Assembly (NCBI RefSeq): GCF_001875655.1
Contig: NZ_MKEQ01000001.1
Coordinates: forward strand, 1,488,001-1,552,000
From: Enterobacter hormaechei ATCC 49162
GTDB taxonomy: Bacteria; Pseudomonadota; Gammaproteobacteria; Enterobacterales; Enterobacteriaceae
Reading direction: 5' to 3'
Length of the DNA stretch: 64,000 nucleotides
The notes under the pieces are model-generated. The model made no database searches. It worked only from the letters and a program-made list of their open reading frames with translations, and had not been told where the DNA came from. Each line of letters begins with the position of its first letter. The stretch's first letter is position 1. Shown one piece after another: positions 1 through 9,019 of the stretch. The translations under genes and the position numbers were made by a program.

Positions 1-45
1 GCCCACCGAAACTGTTTTGACTTTCATCTCTTTAACGCCCGGTAG
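1..45 (+). CDS. speFL: SpeFL ornithine-sensing leader peptide, C-terminal part only
   Basis: The first 45 bases read AHRNCFDFHLFNAR followed by TAG. This matches the last 14 residues of the 34-aa E. coli SpeFL leader (ending HRNSFDFHFFNAR), so the window starts inside the gene. In E. coli the nascent peptide binds L-ornithine in the ribosome exit tunnel, stalls termination and blocks Rho from ending transcription before speF. The spacing to speF (255 bp) and orientation fit that role. Two residues differ from my recollection of K-12: Ser25 is Cys and Phe30 is Leu; the terminal Phe-Asn-Ala-Arg is kept. The start codon lies outside the window. Confidence 0.85.
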   Translation, partial: AHRNCFDFHLFNAR

Positions 46-300
46 TCCTTCGACTTCTGGCGCATCTGCATACAGGTCATCCTGAAACACGCTATTTTAC
101 AGGCTGTTGCCTGTGAACACCTGCGCTCATTCCTTGTGATTCAGATTCTCCGCAACCGGGCGGACTGAATTCTACTCAGCAAAAAAGCAATTAACTGATT
201 TCGTATCAGCGGACACGCTTTGCTTTTTTTCCCGGAAATAATCGATTTCTTTATCGCAAGAAGTCGAGGGCCTCATATTGCCTGAAATAAAGAGAAAAAG
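46..300 (+). promoter_or_regulatory. speFL-speF untranslated leader
   Basis: This 255-bp stretch has no plausible gene. It separates the leader peptide from speF and by analogy with E. coli contains the region where Rho stops transcription unless ornithine stalls the ribosome on speFL. The part around 46-175 is relatively unstructured with scattered C residues, as a rut site would be. No intrinsic terminator with a T-run was seen. The Rho role is inferred from the leader. Confidence 0.5.
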
Positions 301-2499
301 ATGAAAATGTTAAAAATTGCCGTCAGCCGTGCCTGCCCTGAATGCTTTACCACTTCACGCGACATTGTGGATATCAGCGCATCGGATTATATTGATGTGG
401 CAGCCGTAGTCCTGGCCGTCAGCGATATTTTCAATGGCGTCATAGAAGAAATAGAAGCCACGGGATTCGGTATTCCGGTGTTTATTGCCACGCATAAAGA
501 AGAAAGGGTTCCGGCTGAATTTCTGTCGCGTATTCACGGTGTTTTTGAGTGCTCTGACACCAGCAATGCGTACTACGGACGCCAGCTTGAAGCGGCTGCG
601 CAGAAGTACGAAACTCAGCTCCGTCCGCCGTTTTTCCGCGCGCTGGTCGATTACGTCCAGCAGGGGAACAGCGCGTTTGACTGCCCCGGGCATCAGGGCG
701 GTCAGTTCTTCCGCCGCCATCCGGCCGGGAATCAGTTTGTCGATTTCTTTGGCGAAACGCTTTTCCGCGCCGATCTGTGCAATGCTGACGTGGCAATGGG
801 CGATCTGCTGATCCACGAAGGCGCGCCATGCATCGCCCAACAGCATGCGGCAAAAGTCTTTAATGCCGATAAAACCTACTTCGTGCTGAACGGCACCTCT
901 TCCTCTAACAAGGTGGTGCTCAATGCCCTGCTCACGCCAGGCGATCTGGTGCTGTTCGATCGCAATAACCATAAATCTAATCACCACGGCGCGCTGTTAC
1001 AGGCAGGAGCGACGCCGGTATATCTGGAAACGGCGCGCAACCCGTACGGGTTTATCGGCGGGATTGACGCACACTGTTTTGAAGAGCGCTACCTGCGGGA
1101 GCTGGTGTCAGAGGTCGCGCCAGGCCGCGCGCGGGATGAACGTCCGTTCCGCCTGGCGGTGATCCAGCTGGGCACCTACGACGGCACCATCTATAACGCC
1201 CGTCAGGTGGTGGATAAGATTGGTCACCTGTGCGATTACATTCTGTTTGACTCCGCCTGGGTGGGTTACGAGCAGTTTATCCCGATGATGGCCGACTGCT
1301 CGCCGCTGCTGCTGGAGCTGAACGAAAACGATCCGGGCATTTTGGTTACCCAGTCGGTGCATAAGCAGCAGGCGGGGTTCTCGCAAACCTCGCAAATCCA
1401 TAAGAAGGACAGCCACATCAAAGGCCAGCCGCGCTATGTTCCGCATAAGCGTCTCAACAATGCCTTTATGATGCACGCCTCCACCAGCCCGTTTTATCCG
1501 CTGTTTGCCGCCCTGGATATTAACGCCCGCATGCACGAGGGGCAAAGTGGGCGCAACATGTGGATGGACTGCGTGGTGACGGGTATCGAAGCGCGGAAAC
1601 TGATCCTTCAGAACTGTCAGTTTATTCGCCCGTTTGTGCCGGAGACGGTGGATGGTCGTCCGTGGGAAAGCTGGGATACGGCGGACATTGCCACCGATCT
1701 GCGCTTCTTCCATTTCGTGCCGGGCGAACGCTGGCACGCCTTTGAGGGATATGCCGAACACCAGTATTTTATCGACCCGTGCAAACTGCTGCTGACCACG
1801 CCGGGCATCAACGCCCGCACCGGTGAGTACGATGATTTCGGCGTGCCCGCCACCATCCTCGCCAACTTCCTGCGTGAAAACGGCATCGTGCCGGAAAAAT
1901 GCGACCTCAACTCCATTCTCTTCCTGCTCACCCCGGCAGAGGACATGGGCAAATTGCAGCAGCTCGTCGCCCAACTGGTGCGCTTCGAGAAACTGCTCCA
2001 GAGCGATGTGCCGCTGAAAGAGGTTCTGCCCTCTCTCTGTAAGCAACATCCGGAACGTTATGCGGATTATACCCTGCGCCAGATCTGCCAGGAGATGCAC
2101 GATCTCTACGCCCGCCACAACGTGAAACAGTTGCAAAAAGAGATGTTCCGCAAGTCTCACTTCCCGCGCGTCATGATGGATCCGCAGGAGGCGAACTATG
2201 CCTATCTGCGCGGTGAGGTTGAACTGGTGTCCCTGCGCGATGCAGAAGGCCGTATCGCCGCGGAAGGTGCGCTGCCTTACCCACCGGGGGTGCTGTGCGT
2301 GGTGCCGGGGGAAGTCTGGGGCGGTTCCGTGCTGCGCTATTTTGCCGCGCTGGAAGAGGGAATCAATCTGCTGCCGGGTTTTGCCCCTGAGTTACAGGGG
2401 GTTTACGTCGAGGAGTGTGACGGTCGCAAAGAGGTGCGCTGCTATGTCATCAAACAACCTGCCGCTCAGCCATCGCTGCTGAAAGGAGAAAAATTATGA
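301..2499 (+). CDS. speF: Inducible ornithine decarboxylase SpeF
   Basis: PLP enzyme converting L-ornithine to putrescine and CO2 in the cytoplasm, which consumes protons under acid, low-oxygen conditions. The 732-aa length equals E. coli SpeF. The order is the family's: N-terminal wing domain (about 1-110), the large PLP fold, then the C-terminal domain. The cofactor lysine is in the Ser-Val-His-Lys motif at Lys355. The start is the ATG at 301; an in-frame ATG at 307 is possible, but the first fits the family length. The stop overlaps the potE start (ATGA), so the two are translationally coupled. Expression is expected to depend on the SpeFL leader upstream. Confidence 0.97.
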   Translation: MKMLKIAVSRACPECFTTSRDIVDISASDYIDVAAVVLAVSDIFNGVIEEIEATGFGIPVFIATHKEERVPAEFLSRIHGVFECSDTSNAYYGRQLEAAAQKYETQLRPPFFRALVDYVQQGNSAFDCPGHQGGQFFRRHPAGNQFVDFFGETLFRADLCNADVAMGDLLIHEGAPCIAQQHAAKVFNADKTYFVLNGTSSSNKVVLNALLTPGDLVLFDRNNHKSNHHGALLQAGATPVYLETARNPYGFIGGIDAHCFEERYLRELVSEVAPGRARDERPFRLAVIQLGTYDGTIYNARQVVDKIGHLCDYILFDSAWVGYEQFIPMMADCSPLLLELNENDPGILVTQSVHKQQAGFSQTSQIHKKDSHIKGQPRYVPHKRLNNAFMMHASTSPFYPLFAALDINARMHEGQSGRNMWMDCVVTGIEARKLILQNCQFIRPFVPETVDGRPWESWDTADIATDLRFFHFVPGERWHAFEGYAEHQYFIDPCKLLLTTPGINARTGEYDDFGVPATILANFLRENGIVPEKCDLNSILFLLTPAEDMGKLQQLVAQLVRFEKLLQSDVPLKEVLPSLCKQHPERYADYTLRQICQEMHDLYARHNVKQLQKEMFRKSHFPRVMMDPQEANYAYLRGEVELVSLRDAEGRIAAEGALPYPPGVLCVVPGEVWGGSVLRYFAALEEGINLLPGFAPELQGVYVEECDGRKEVRCYVIKQPAAQPSLLKGEKL

Positions 2500-3809
2500 G
2501 TAAGGCCAACAAGATGGGCGTGGTGCAACTCACTATTCTCACTATGGTAAATATGATGGGTTCCGGGATCATCATGCTGCCCACCAAGCTCGCTGAAGTG
2601 GGGACGATTTCGATTATCTCCTGGCTTGTTACCGCCGTAGGTTCGATGGCGCTGGCGTGGGCGTTTGCCAAGTGCGGCATGTTCAGCCGCAAGTCAGGCG
2701 GGATGGGGGGCTATGCCGAATATGCGTTCGGTAAGTCCGGTAACTTTATGGCCAACTATACCTACGGTGTGTCGCTGCTGATCGCTAACGTGGCGATTGC
2801 CATTTCCGCCGTCGGTTACGGCACGGAGCTGTTTGGCGCGACGCTGACGCCGGTGCAGATTGGGCTGGCGACCATCGGCGTGCTGTGGATCTGCACCGTC
2901 GCTAACTTTGGCGGCGCGCGCATTACCGGACAACTCAGCAGCATCACCGTCTGGGGCGTGATCATCCCGGTGGTCGGTCTGTGCATCATCGGCTGGTTCT
3001 GGTTCAGCCCGACGCTGTACGCCAACTCCTGGAATCCTCATCACGTGCCGTTCTTCACCGCCGTGGGATCGTCCATCGCCATGACGCTGTGGGCTTTCCT
3101 CGGTCTGGAGTCGGCCTGCGCGAATGCGGAAGTGGTGGAAAACCCGGAGAAAAACGTGCCGATCGCGGTACTCGGCGGAACGCTGGGGGCGGCGGTGATC
3201 TACATCATCTCGACCAACGTGATTGCGGGGATTGTACCTAATATGGATCTGGCTAACTCCACGGCCCCGTTCGGGCTGGCGTTTGCGCAGATGTTTACGC
3301 CGGAAGTCGGGAAAGTGATCATGGGACTGATGGTGATGTCCTGCTGCGGCTCGCTGCTGGGCTGGCAGTTCACCATTGCTCAGGTATTCAAATCTTCCGC
3401 TGACGAAGGTTATTTCCCGAAAATCTTCTCCCGCGTCACCAAAGCGGATGCACCGGTACAGGGTATGCTGGCAATTGTAATTTTCCAGAGCGGATTGTCG
3501 CTGATGACCATCAGCCCGTCGCTGAACAGCCAGTTTAACGTGCTGGTCAACCTGGCGGTGGTGACGAACATCATTCCGTACATTCTGTCGATGGCGGCGC
3601 TGGTGATCATTCAGAAGGTGGCGAAGGTGGATCCGCGCAAAGCGCGGGCGGCCAATATCGTGGCGCTGATTGGGGCGATTTACAGCTTCTACGCGCTCTA
3701 CTCCTCCGGTCAGGAGGCGATGCTCTACGGCGCGATGGTGACGTTTATGGGCTGGACGCTGTACGGTCTGGTGTCGCCGAGATTTGAATTGAAGAACAAA
3801 CATAGCTAA
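2496..3809 (+). CDS. potE: Putrescine/ornithine antiporter PotE
   Basis: Inner-membrane transporter of the APC family with about 12 hydrophobic segments across 437 residues (E. coli PotE 439). It exchanges external ornithine for internal putrescine, completing the acid-stress cycle begun by SpeF. The N terminus (KMGVVQLTILTMVNMMGSGI) carries the conserved first helix with its Gly-Ser-Gly-Ile break used in substrate binding. The start overlaps the speF stop by four bases and has a good AAAGGAG ribosome site. The gene ends at a pair of hairpins shared with the convergent pgm. Confidence 0.96.
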   Translation: MSKANKMGVVQLTILTMVNMMGSGIIMLPTKLAEVGTISIISWLVTAVGSMALAWAFAKCGMFSRKSGGMGGYAEYAFGKSGNFMANYTYGVSLLIANVAIAISAVGYGTELFGATLTPVQIGLATIGVLWICTVANFGGARITGQLSSITVWGVIIPVVGLCIIGWFWFSPTLYANSWNPHHVPFFTAVGSSIAMTLWAFLGLESACANAEVVENPEKNVPIAVLGGTLGAAVIYIISTNVIAGIVPNMDLANSTAPFGLAFAQMFTPEVGKVIMGLMVMSCCGSLLGWQFTIAQVFKSSADEGYFPKIFSRVTKADAPVQGMLAIVIFQSGLSLMTISPSLNSQFNVLVNLAVVTNIIPYILSMAALVIIQKVAKVDPRKARAANIVALIGAIYSFYALYSSGQEAMLYGAMVTFMGWTLYGLVSPRFELKNKHS

Positions 3810-3815
3810 AAAAAA

Positions 3816-3845
3816 GCCCGGTGCGCTAACGCTTACCGGGCCTAC
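3816..3845. repeat. REP-like palindrome after potE, with T-run on the minus strand
   Basis: GCCCGGT and ACCGGGC arms enclose an imperfectly paired centre, ending in CCTAC, as in enterobacterial REP elements. On the minus strand the palindrome is followed by nine T residues, so it could also end transcripts coming from pgm. Confidence 0.65.
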
Positions 3846-3857
3846 GAAGTCAATGCA

Positions 3858-3890
3858 AAACGGCAACCCTGAGGTTGCCGTTTTTAATGT
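3858..3890 (+). terminator. Intrinsic terminator of speF-potE
   Basis: Perfect arms AACGGCAACC and GGTTGCCGTT around a CTGA loop, followed by a T-rich tail. The minus-strand reading also has a short T-run, so it may act in both directions between potE and pgm. It forms part of the composite repeat that recurs at 35696-35780. Confidence 0.8.
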
Positions 3891-3936
3891 TTTCTCCCTC
3901 TCCTCGTGGGAGAGGGCCGGGGTGAGGGCATCAGCC
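3858..3936 (-). repeat. Composite intergenic repeat, copy A
   Basis: On the minus strand this reads CTGATGCCCTCACCCC, then a CCCTCTCC/GGAGAGGG palindrome, a short A-rich spacer, then the AACGGCAAC/GTTGCCGTT hairpin. The same order and nearly the same sequence lie in the opposite orientation at 35696-35780. It occupies the space between the convergent potE and pgm. Confidence 0.75.
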
Positions 3937-3952
3937 CGCACCCGAACACGAC

Positions 3953-5593
3953 TTATGCGTTTTTCAGCACTTCGCTGACAATCTCTACCGCTTCTTTCTC
4001 AATCTGCTGACGGTGCTCAGCGCCGAGGAAACTTTCACAATAGATTTTGTACGCATCTTCCGTACCGGATGGACGCGCGGCGAACCAGCCGTTTTCGGTC
4101 ATCACCTTCAGGCCGCCGATGGATGCGCCGTTACCCGGTGCTGCCGTCAGACGCGCGGTGATAGGGTCACCTGCCAGGGTGCTGGCGCTGACCATTTCCG
4201 GAGAGAGTTTTGACAGAGCAGCTTTTTGCGCAGACGTGGCGCCAGCCTGGATACGGTTATAGCTTGGCGCGCCGAAACGTTCCGCCAGTTCGTTGTAATG
4301 TTCCTGCGGGTTCTTACCCGTAACCGCGGTAATTTCCGCCGCCAGCAGGCACATGATGATGCCGTCTTTGTCGGTTGACCATGGGGTACCGTCGAAGCGC
4401 AGGAACGATGCCCCCGCGCTCTCTTCACCGCCGAAGCCGAAGCTGCCGTCGTGCAGACCGTCAACAAACCATTTGAAGCCCACCGGCACTTCCACCAGCT
4501 TGCGGCCCAGCGCATCGACCACGCGGTCGATCATGGCGGAAGAGACCAGCGTTTTACCAACAGCCACCTCTTTCCCCCACTGCGGACGGTGCTGGAACAG
4601 GTAGTTGATCGCCACTGCCAGGTAGTGGTTCGGGTTCATCAGCCCTGCCGGGGTGACGATGCCGTGGCGGTCGTAGTCCGGGTCGTTGGCAAACGCCAGG
4701 TCGAACTTGTCACGCAGCGCCAGCAGGCCAGCCATTGCACATTCGGACGAGCAGTCCATACGGATTGCGCCGTCTTTATCCAGGTGCATAAAGCGGAACG
4801 TCTGATCAACGTGATCGTTCACGATGGTCAGATCGAGCTTGTAGTGCTCAGCAATGCGTTTCCAGTATTCGATACCGGAGCCACCCAGCGGATCCACGCC
4901 CAGTTTCAGGCCAGCTTTCTGGATCGCGGCCATATCAACGATATCCGCCAGCCCTTCCACAAACGGCTGCACCAGGTCCTGCTCTTTCACATGACCGGAG
5001 GCCATGGCTTCATCCAGCGAGATGCGCTTCACGCCGTTCAGACCGTTAGCCAGCAACGCGTTGGCGCGATCTTCCACCACTTTCGTGACGTTGGTATCTG
5101 CCGGACCACCGTTAGGTGGGTTGTACTTGATGCCGCCATCTTCCGGTGGGTTGTGGGACGGGGTGATGACAATACCGTCAGCCTGCGCGCCACCTTTTTT
5201 GTTGTGTACCAGAATAGCGTTAGACACCGCAGGCGTTGGCGTGAAACCGTTGTTCTCCTGAACAATCACGTCTACGCCGTTCGCCGCCAGCACTTCCAGT
5301 ACGGAGATAAAAGCAGGTTCAGACAGGGCGTGGGTATCTTTCCCTACATAGCACGGACCGGTGACGCCATTTTTGGCGCGCTCTTCCGCGATGGCCTGAG
5401 CAATGGCCAGAATGTGCGGTTCGTTAAAGCTATGGCGCGCCGCGCTGCCGCGGTGGCCAGATGTACCAAACTTCACTGCGTGTTCTGCGTTGCCCACGAC
5501 CGGTTTCAGCACGTAGTACTGCGCGGTCAGTTGAGCGACGTTAATCAAATCGCGTTGTTGTGCAGGTTGTCCTGCACGGCTGTGATTTGCCAT
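3953..5593 (-). CDS. pgm: Phosphoglucomutase
   Basis: Interconverts glucose 1-phosphate and glucose 6-phosphate, feeding glycogen, trehalose and UDP-glucose synthesis. It belongs to the alpha-D-phosphohexomutase family. The phosphoserine loop [11 protein letters not shown] lies near residue 145, the metal loop is DPDYDRHG near 300, and the phosphate-binding [10 protein letters not shown] is near the C terminus. I start at ATG 5593 (MANHSRAG), which has AAGGA nine bases upstream and gives 546 aa, the E. coli length. An ATG seven codons earlier lacks such a site. It lies 24 bp downstream of seqA, as in E. coli. Confidence 0.96.
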   Translation of the reverse strand: MANHSRAGQPAQQRDLINVAQLTAQYYVLKPVVGNAEHAVKFGTSGHRGSAARHSFNEPHILAIAQAIAEERAKNGVTGPCYVGKDTHALSEPAFISVLEVLAANGVDVIVQENNGFTPTPAVSNAILVHNKKGGAQADGIVITPSHNPPEDGGIKYNPPNGGPADTNVTKVVEDRANALLANGLNGVKRISLDEAMASGHVKEQDLVQPFVEGLADIVDMAAIQKAGLKLGVDPLGGSGIEYWKRIAEHYKLDLTIVNDHVDQTFRFMHLDKDGAIRMDCSSECAMAGLLALRDKFDLAFANDPDYDRHGIVTPAGLMNPNHYLAVAINYLFQHRPQWGKEVAVGKTLVSSAMIDRVVDALGRKLVEVPVGFKWFVDGLHDGSFGFGGEESAGASFLRFDGTPWSTDKDGIIMCLLAAEITAVTGKNPQEHYNELAERFGAPSYNRIQAGATSAQKAALSKLSPEMVSASTLAGDPITARLTAAPGNGASIGGLKVMTENGWFAARPSGTEDAYKIYCESFLGAEHRQQIEKEAVEIVSEVLKNA

Positions 5594-5617
5594 TGCCTGG
5601 TCCTTCTGATGCAAGGG

Positions 5618-6163
5618 TTAAATTGTACCGCAAACCTTTTCGATCAATTCCGCCGGGAACTGCATGGATTGCATGATATGTTCGATCATGCTGCACTTGC
5701 GGCCCGTATTGGTGTTGGTGATCACCCAGTATGGCGTACCGGGAACATGTTTGGGTTTGGTTTGGTTGCCATTTTGCAGCAGGGTCTGCTCGTCGCCTGC
5801 AAAGTAAACGCGCGTGCGACCGTGCAGCGACTCTGTCGCTTCAGCAAATGCTTTGTGATCCAGAGAGTAAAGTGTAGACAGCACCAGCATAAAGCGGTTA
5901 ACCGCCTTTTTCTGCTCTGCATATTCATCGGACAGCAGCAGCTCGCGCATCGCGCGCACTTTGTCTTTTGCCGGCATGACGGCAGGTTTTACTTGTGCAA
6001 CAACGCTCGGCTGAGACACGACATCTTTAGTGGCAGGAGTGGGCTGTGAGGCGGCGGAAATTTTAAGCATGCGCCGTAAAATGTCGGACGCGCTCTCCCC
6101 AATATGCCGCGTCTGGCTGGCAATATACTGATAGAGTTCGTCATCAACTTCGATTGTTTTCAT
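5618..6163 (-). CDS. seqA: Replication-initiation negative regulator SeqA
   Basis: Binds hemimethylated GATC sites to sequester newly replicated oriC and to organise new DNA behind the fork. The N-terminal oligomerisation helices (MKTIEVDDELY to about residue 35), a variable linker rich in Ala/Pro/Thr, and the C-terminal DNA-binding domain (GRTRVYF, KHVPGTPYWVITNTNTGRK) are all present. I start at ATG 6163, giving 181 aa as in E. coli; an 11-codon upstream extension (MYSDKISHWIK) is not part of the family protein. It is upstream of pgm and diverges from ybfF across 183 bp. Confidence 0.96.
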   Translation of the reverse strand: MKTIEVDDELYQYIASQTRHIGESASDILRRMLKISAASQPTPATKDVVSQPSVVAQVKPAVMPAKDKVRAMRELLLSDEYAEQKKAVNRFMLVLSTLYSLDHKAFAEATESLHGRTRVYFAGDEQTLLQNGNQTKPKHVPGTPYWVITNTNTGRKCSMIEHIMQSMQFPAELIEKVCGTI

Positions 6164-6346
6164 CTTAATCCAGTGCGATATCTTATCTGAATACAAGTCG
6201 TTGAGATTATAAGGTCAAATCCCAACAGCGGATAGCGTCAAACCAGGTTGGCGGCAAAAGTCGGATTAAACTGGATCCTTGCCCCCGGGCGGCAGAATGG
6301 TCAACATGATACCCTAACCTGACAAACCTAAAAAAAGAACTTTGCC

Positions 6347-7120
6347 ATGAAATTGAATACCCGAGCGCAAACTGCACAATCGCCGAACAATAATTCTCCC
6401 ATCGTACTGGTTCACGGCCTGTTTGGTAGCCTGGATAACCTGGGCGTGCTGGCGCGCGATTTAGTGACCGATCACGCGATCCTCCAGGTTGATATGCGCA
6501 ATCACGGACTTTCCGGGCGCTCGGAGGAGATGACCTACGCCGCCATGGCGCAGGATCTGCGTGACACCCTCGATGCGAACGATATCCAGAAAGCGACGTT
6601 CATCGGGCATTCAATGGGCGGCAAAGCGGTGATGGCGCTCACTGCGCTGGCCCCTGAGCGGATCTCCGGGCTGGTGGTCATTGACGTGGCACCCGTCAAT
6701 TATGACGTTCGTCGTCACGATGAGATTTTCGCTGCAATCAACGCCGTGACGGCGTCAGGCGTCTCCACACGCCAGCAGGCGGCTACCGTTATGCGCGAGC
6801 ATCTCGATGAAGAAGGCGTGGTGCAGTTCCTGCTGAAATCGTTTGTTGACGGACAATGGCGCTTTAACGTCCCGGTGCTCTGGGATCAGTATTCGCATAT
6901 TGTGGGTTGGGAAACCGTGCCCGCCTGGCCACACCCTACCCTCTTTATTCGCGGCGGCAACTCCCCTTACGTTACTGACGCGTACCGAGACACGCTGCTG
7001 GCACAGTTCCCGCAGGCCCGTGCTCACGTCATTGCCGGTGCCGGGCACTGGGTACACGCGGAAAAACCGGATGCCGTCCTGCGCGCCATTCGCCGCTATC
7101 TTACTGATACTGCGAATTGA
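6347..7120 (+). CDS. ybfF: Alpha/beta-hydrolase esterase YbfF
   Basis: Cytoplasmic esterase of the alpha/beta-hydrolase fold; the E. coli enzyme hydrolyses acyl-CoA and short esters in vitro, with the physiological substrate unsettled. The oxyanion-hole HGLFGS is near residue 25. The nucleophile elbow GHSMGG is near residue 90, and the catalytic His is in GAGHWVHAEKP near the C terminus. Length 257 aa (E. coli 254). It diverges from seqA and precedes ybfE. Confidence 0.93.
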   Translation: MKLNTRAQTAQSPNNNSPIVLVHGLFGSLDNLGVLARDLVTDHAILQVDMRNHGLSGRSEEMTYAAMAQDLRDTLDANDIQKATFIGHSMGGKAVMALTALAPERISGLVVIDVAPVNYDVRRHDEIFAAINAVTASGVSTRQQAATVMREHLDEEGVVQFLLKSFVDGQWRFNVPVLWDQYSHIVGWETVPAWPHPTLFIRGGNSPYVTDAYRDTLLAQFPQARAHVIAGAGHWVHAEKPDAVLRAIRRYLTDTAN

Positions 7121-7124
7121 TTAA

Positions 7125-7165
7125 AAAGCCAGCGACCGGAAGCCGACGGGCTTCCAGTCGTTGGC
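7125..7165. terminator. Long hairpin between ybfF and ybfE
   Basis: A 16-base stem (CCAGCGACCGGAAGCC with a matching arm containing one G-T and one mismatch) around GACG. The T-run is on the minus-strand side only, so it is a weak terminator candidate for ybfF and may instead be a structured mRNA end. It follows six bases after the ybfF stop. Confidence 0.45.
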
Positions 7166-7248
7166 GTGTGGATTTGGGTAATGTATGATGGCGCGCTTAT
7201 CGCCCGGGCATTAGCAGGGCGGCGTGTTTCCCCCGAAGTCTCAGAATC

Positions 7249-7536
7249 ATGGCCAAAGAACAAACGGACCGTACGACACTAGATCTGTTCGCGAATGAGC
7301 GTCGACCGGGACGACCGAAAACGAATCCGCTTTCGCGCGATGAACAGCTGCGTATCAATAAACGCAACCAGCTTAAACGCGATAAAAATCGTGGACTTAA
7401 GCGTGTCGAACTGAAGCTGAATGCCGATGCCGTCGATGCGCTTAACGAGTTAGCTGACGCGCGCAACATCAGCCGCAGCGAACTGATCGAAGAGATGCTG
7501 ATCGCCCAGCTTGAGACGTTACGCGGCAAGGCGTGA
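7249..7536 (+). CDS. ybfE: Small ribbon-helix-helix-like protein YbfE
   Basis: A 95-aa basic protein matching E. coli YbfE (97 aa), known as a LexA-regulated gene of unknown function. The N-terminal half is rich in Arg and Lys (ERRPGRPKTNPLSRDEQLR). The C-terminal half (LNADAVDALNELADARNISR) has the strand-helix-helix pattern of CopG-type DNA-binding proteins, so DNA binding is likely but inferred. In E. coli the LexA box lies near the end of ybfF. The equivalent sequence here (around 7114-7133) is degenerate and I cannot confirm SOS control. Confidence 0.88.
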   Translation: MAKEQTDRTTLDLFANERRPGRPKTNPLSRDEQLRINKRNQLKRDKNRGLKRVELKLNADAVDALNELADARNISRSELIEEMLIAQLETLRGKA

Positions 7537-7691
7537 GTCAGAAAATCCCCAATATTATCTTTTTCATGTAGCACAGAGTGCAGTCCTGCGTGATAGCTGT
7601 TTCCGCAGGGTTGCCTGTTCTGCTATTATTGCCCTTATCCGTGGACAATTTGCGCCACCATACCATTAAGTTTCAAGAGGTTATTTTACTC

Positions 7692-8222
7692 ATGGCAATC
7701 ATCGGCATTTTCTTTGGCAGTGATACCGGCAATACTGAAAATATCGCAAAAAACATTCAAAAACAGCTCGGTAAAGACGTTGCTGATGTGCATGACATCG
7801 CCAAGAGCAGCAAAGAAGATCTCGAGGGCTATGACATCCTGCTGCTGGGCATCCCGACCTGGTACTACGGTGAAGCACAGTGTGACTGGGATGATTTCTT
7901 CCCAACGCTGGAAGAAGTAGACTTCAACGGCAAGCTGGTTGCCCTGTTCGGTTGTGGCGATCAGGAAGACTATGCAGAGTATTTCTGTGATGCGCTGGGC
8001 ACCATTCGCGACATCATTGAGCCACGCGGTGCGGCGATCGTCGGTCACTGGCCAACTGCCGGTTACCACTTCGAAGCGTCCAAAGGTCTGGCCGATGACG
8101 ATCACTTCGTTGGCCTGGCCATTGATGAAGACCGTCAGCCAGAGCTGACCGCTGAACGTGTAGAAAAATGGGTTAAGCAGGTTCGTGAAGAGCTGAACCT
8201 GGACGATATCCTTAACGCCTGA
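7692..8222 (+). CDS. fldA: Flavodoxin 1
   Basis: FMN electron carrier that reduces radical-SAM and other enzymes (biotin synthase, IspG/IspH, methionine synthase); essential in E. coli. The phosphate loop SDTGNTE is near residue 10, the FMN-stacking Trp loop is at TWYYGE near 57, and the Tyr loop is at [10 protein letters not shown] near 95. I start at ATG 7692, giving 176 aa, the E. coli length; a 38-codon upstream extension is not part of the family. It lies directly upstream of uof-fur, as in E. coli. Confidence 0.97.
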   Translation: MAIIGIFFGSDTGNTENIAKNIQKQLGKDVADVHDIAKSSKEDLEGYDILLLGIPTWYYGEAQCDWDDFFPTLEEVDFNGKLVALFGCGDQEDYAEYFCDALGTIRDIIEPRGAAIVGHWPTAGYHFEASKGLADDDHFVGLAIDEDRQPELTAERVEKWVKQVREELNLDDILNA

Positions 8223-8430
8223 TATCCCTGCGGCGCAACTCCGGTTGCGCCCGTTTCCAGGTAAAACCGATTAAATTAATTGCTACAAACTTTTAACTTT
8301 TTCGTCCAGACCTGTACAATATCCCCCTGGTAAAAAGTGGGTGCCATCGAACAAGTTTGTTGGTGATACCACGTTTTTATAAGCATACTTTGCTTGAGAC
8401 TTGCAGTTTTCATTTAGCCATGGCAGTTCT

Positions 8431-8447
8431 ATAATGAGACGCATTAT
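8431..8447 (+). promoter_or_regulatory. Fur-box-like palindrome overlapping the uof start
   Basis: ATAATGAGACGCATTAT matches 14 of 17 positions of the Fur consensus core ATAATGATAATCATTAT. It covers the uof start codon and a TATAAT hexamer at 8430-8435. E. coli fur is weakly autoregulated; whether this copy binds Fur is inference. Confidence 0.5.
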
Positions 8448-8520
8448 CCCAAGTGCATTTTCTGTCACTTCTTCTTTTGAAGTGAATCGTTTAGCAACAG
8501 GACAGATTCCGCATGACTGA
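8434..8520 (+). CDS. uof: Uof, upstream ORF of fur (28 aa)
   Basis: A 28-codon ORF (MRRIIPSAFS... ending GQIPHD, TGA) whose last codons overlap the fur start by eight bases. E. coli has a 28-aa uof in the same place. There fur translation is coupled to uof, and the iron-starvation sRNA RyhB pairs at the uof start to lower Fur synthesis. The length, position and overlap are the evidence. The ribosome site is poor, as expected for an ORF with a structured start. Confidence 0.8.
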   Translation: MRRIIPSAFSVTSSFEVNRLATGQIPHD

Positions 8521-8959
8521 CAACAATACCGCATTAAAGAAAGCTGGCCTGAAAGTAACGCTTCCTCGGTTAAAAATCCTTGAAGTGCTTCAGGGGCCAG
8601 ACAATCACCATGTCAGTGCGGAAGACCTTTATAAGCGTCTTATCGATATGGGTGAAGAGATTGGGCTGGCAACCGTCTATCGTGTGCTGAACCAGTTTGA
8701 TGACGCGGGCATTGTTACTCGTCATAATTTCGAAGGCGGTAAATCCGTGTTCGAACTGACTCAGCAGCACCACCACGATCACCTGATCTGCCTCGACTGT
8801 GGCAAGGTCATTGAATTCAGCGATGATTCCATTGAATCACGCCAGCGTGAAATCGCCGCCCGTCATGGCATCCGCCTGACCAACCACAGCCTGTACCTGT
8901 ACGGTCACTGCGCTGAAGGCGATTGCCGTGAAAATGAACATGCGCACGACGCAAAATAA
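8513..8959 (+). CDS. fur: Ferric uptake regulator Fur
   Basis: Iron-responsive repressor of siderophore and iron-uptake genes; a dimeric metalloprotein. The N-terminal winged helix (KKAGLKVTLPRLKILEVL to about 80) precedes the dimerisation domain. That domain holds the HHHDHLICLDCGKV cluster near residue 87, with the Cys-x2-Cys zinc pair, and a terminal His/Cys-rich tail. Length 148 aa equals E. coli. Its start overlaps uof, giving translational coupling, and it ends at a strong terminator. Confidence 0.97.
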   Translation: MTDNNTALKKAGLKVTLPRLKILEVLQGPDNHHVSAEDLYKRLIDMGEEIGLATVYRVLNQFDDAGIVTRHNFEGGKSVFELTQQHHHDHLICLDCGKVIEFSDDSIESRQREIAARHGIRLTNHSLYLYGHCAEGDCRENEHAHDAK

Positions 8960-8977
8960 GCGAGTGTTCATACTCTG

Positions 8978-9004
8978 AGCCAGCCGAAAGGTTGGCTTTT
9001 TTTT
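8978..9004 (+). terminator. Terminator of fur
   Basis: AGCCAGCC and GGTTGGCT arms (one G-T pair) around a GAAA tetraloop, followed by a run of seven or more T residues. Confidence 0.88.
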
Positions 9005-9019
9005 GCCTTTTTTGGGCAA

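Noticed and set aside
2694..3941. 415-codon minus-strand frame over potE
   Set aside because: Begins inside the composite repeat (DALTPALSHEERE type peptide) and runs antisense to potE.
4451..6049. 532-codon plus-strand open frame across pgm and seqA
   Set aside because: It is antisense to two clear conserved genes, has the His/Arg/Val-rich composition of a complement frame and no recognisable domain.
7114..7133. LexA box for ybfE
   Set aside because: The position matches the E. coli site as I recall it, but the bases are too far from CTGT-N8-ACAG to claim.
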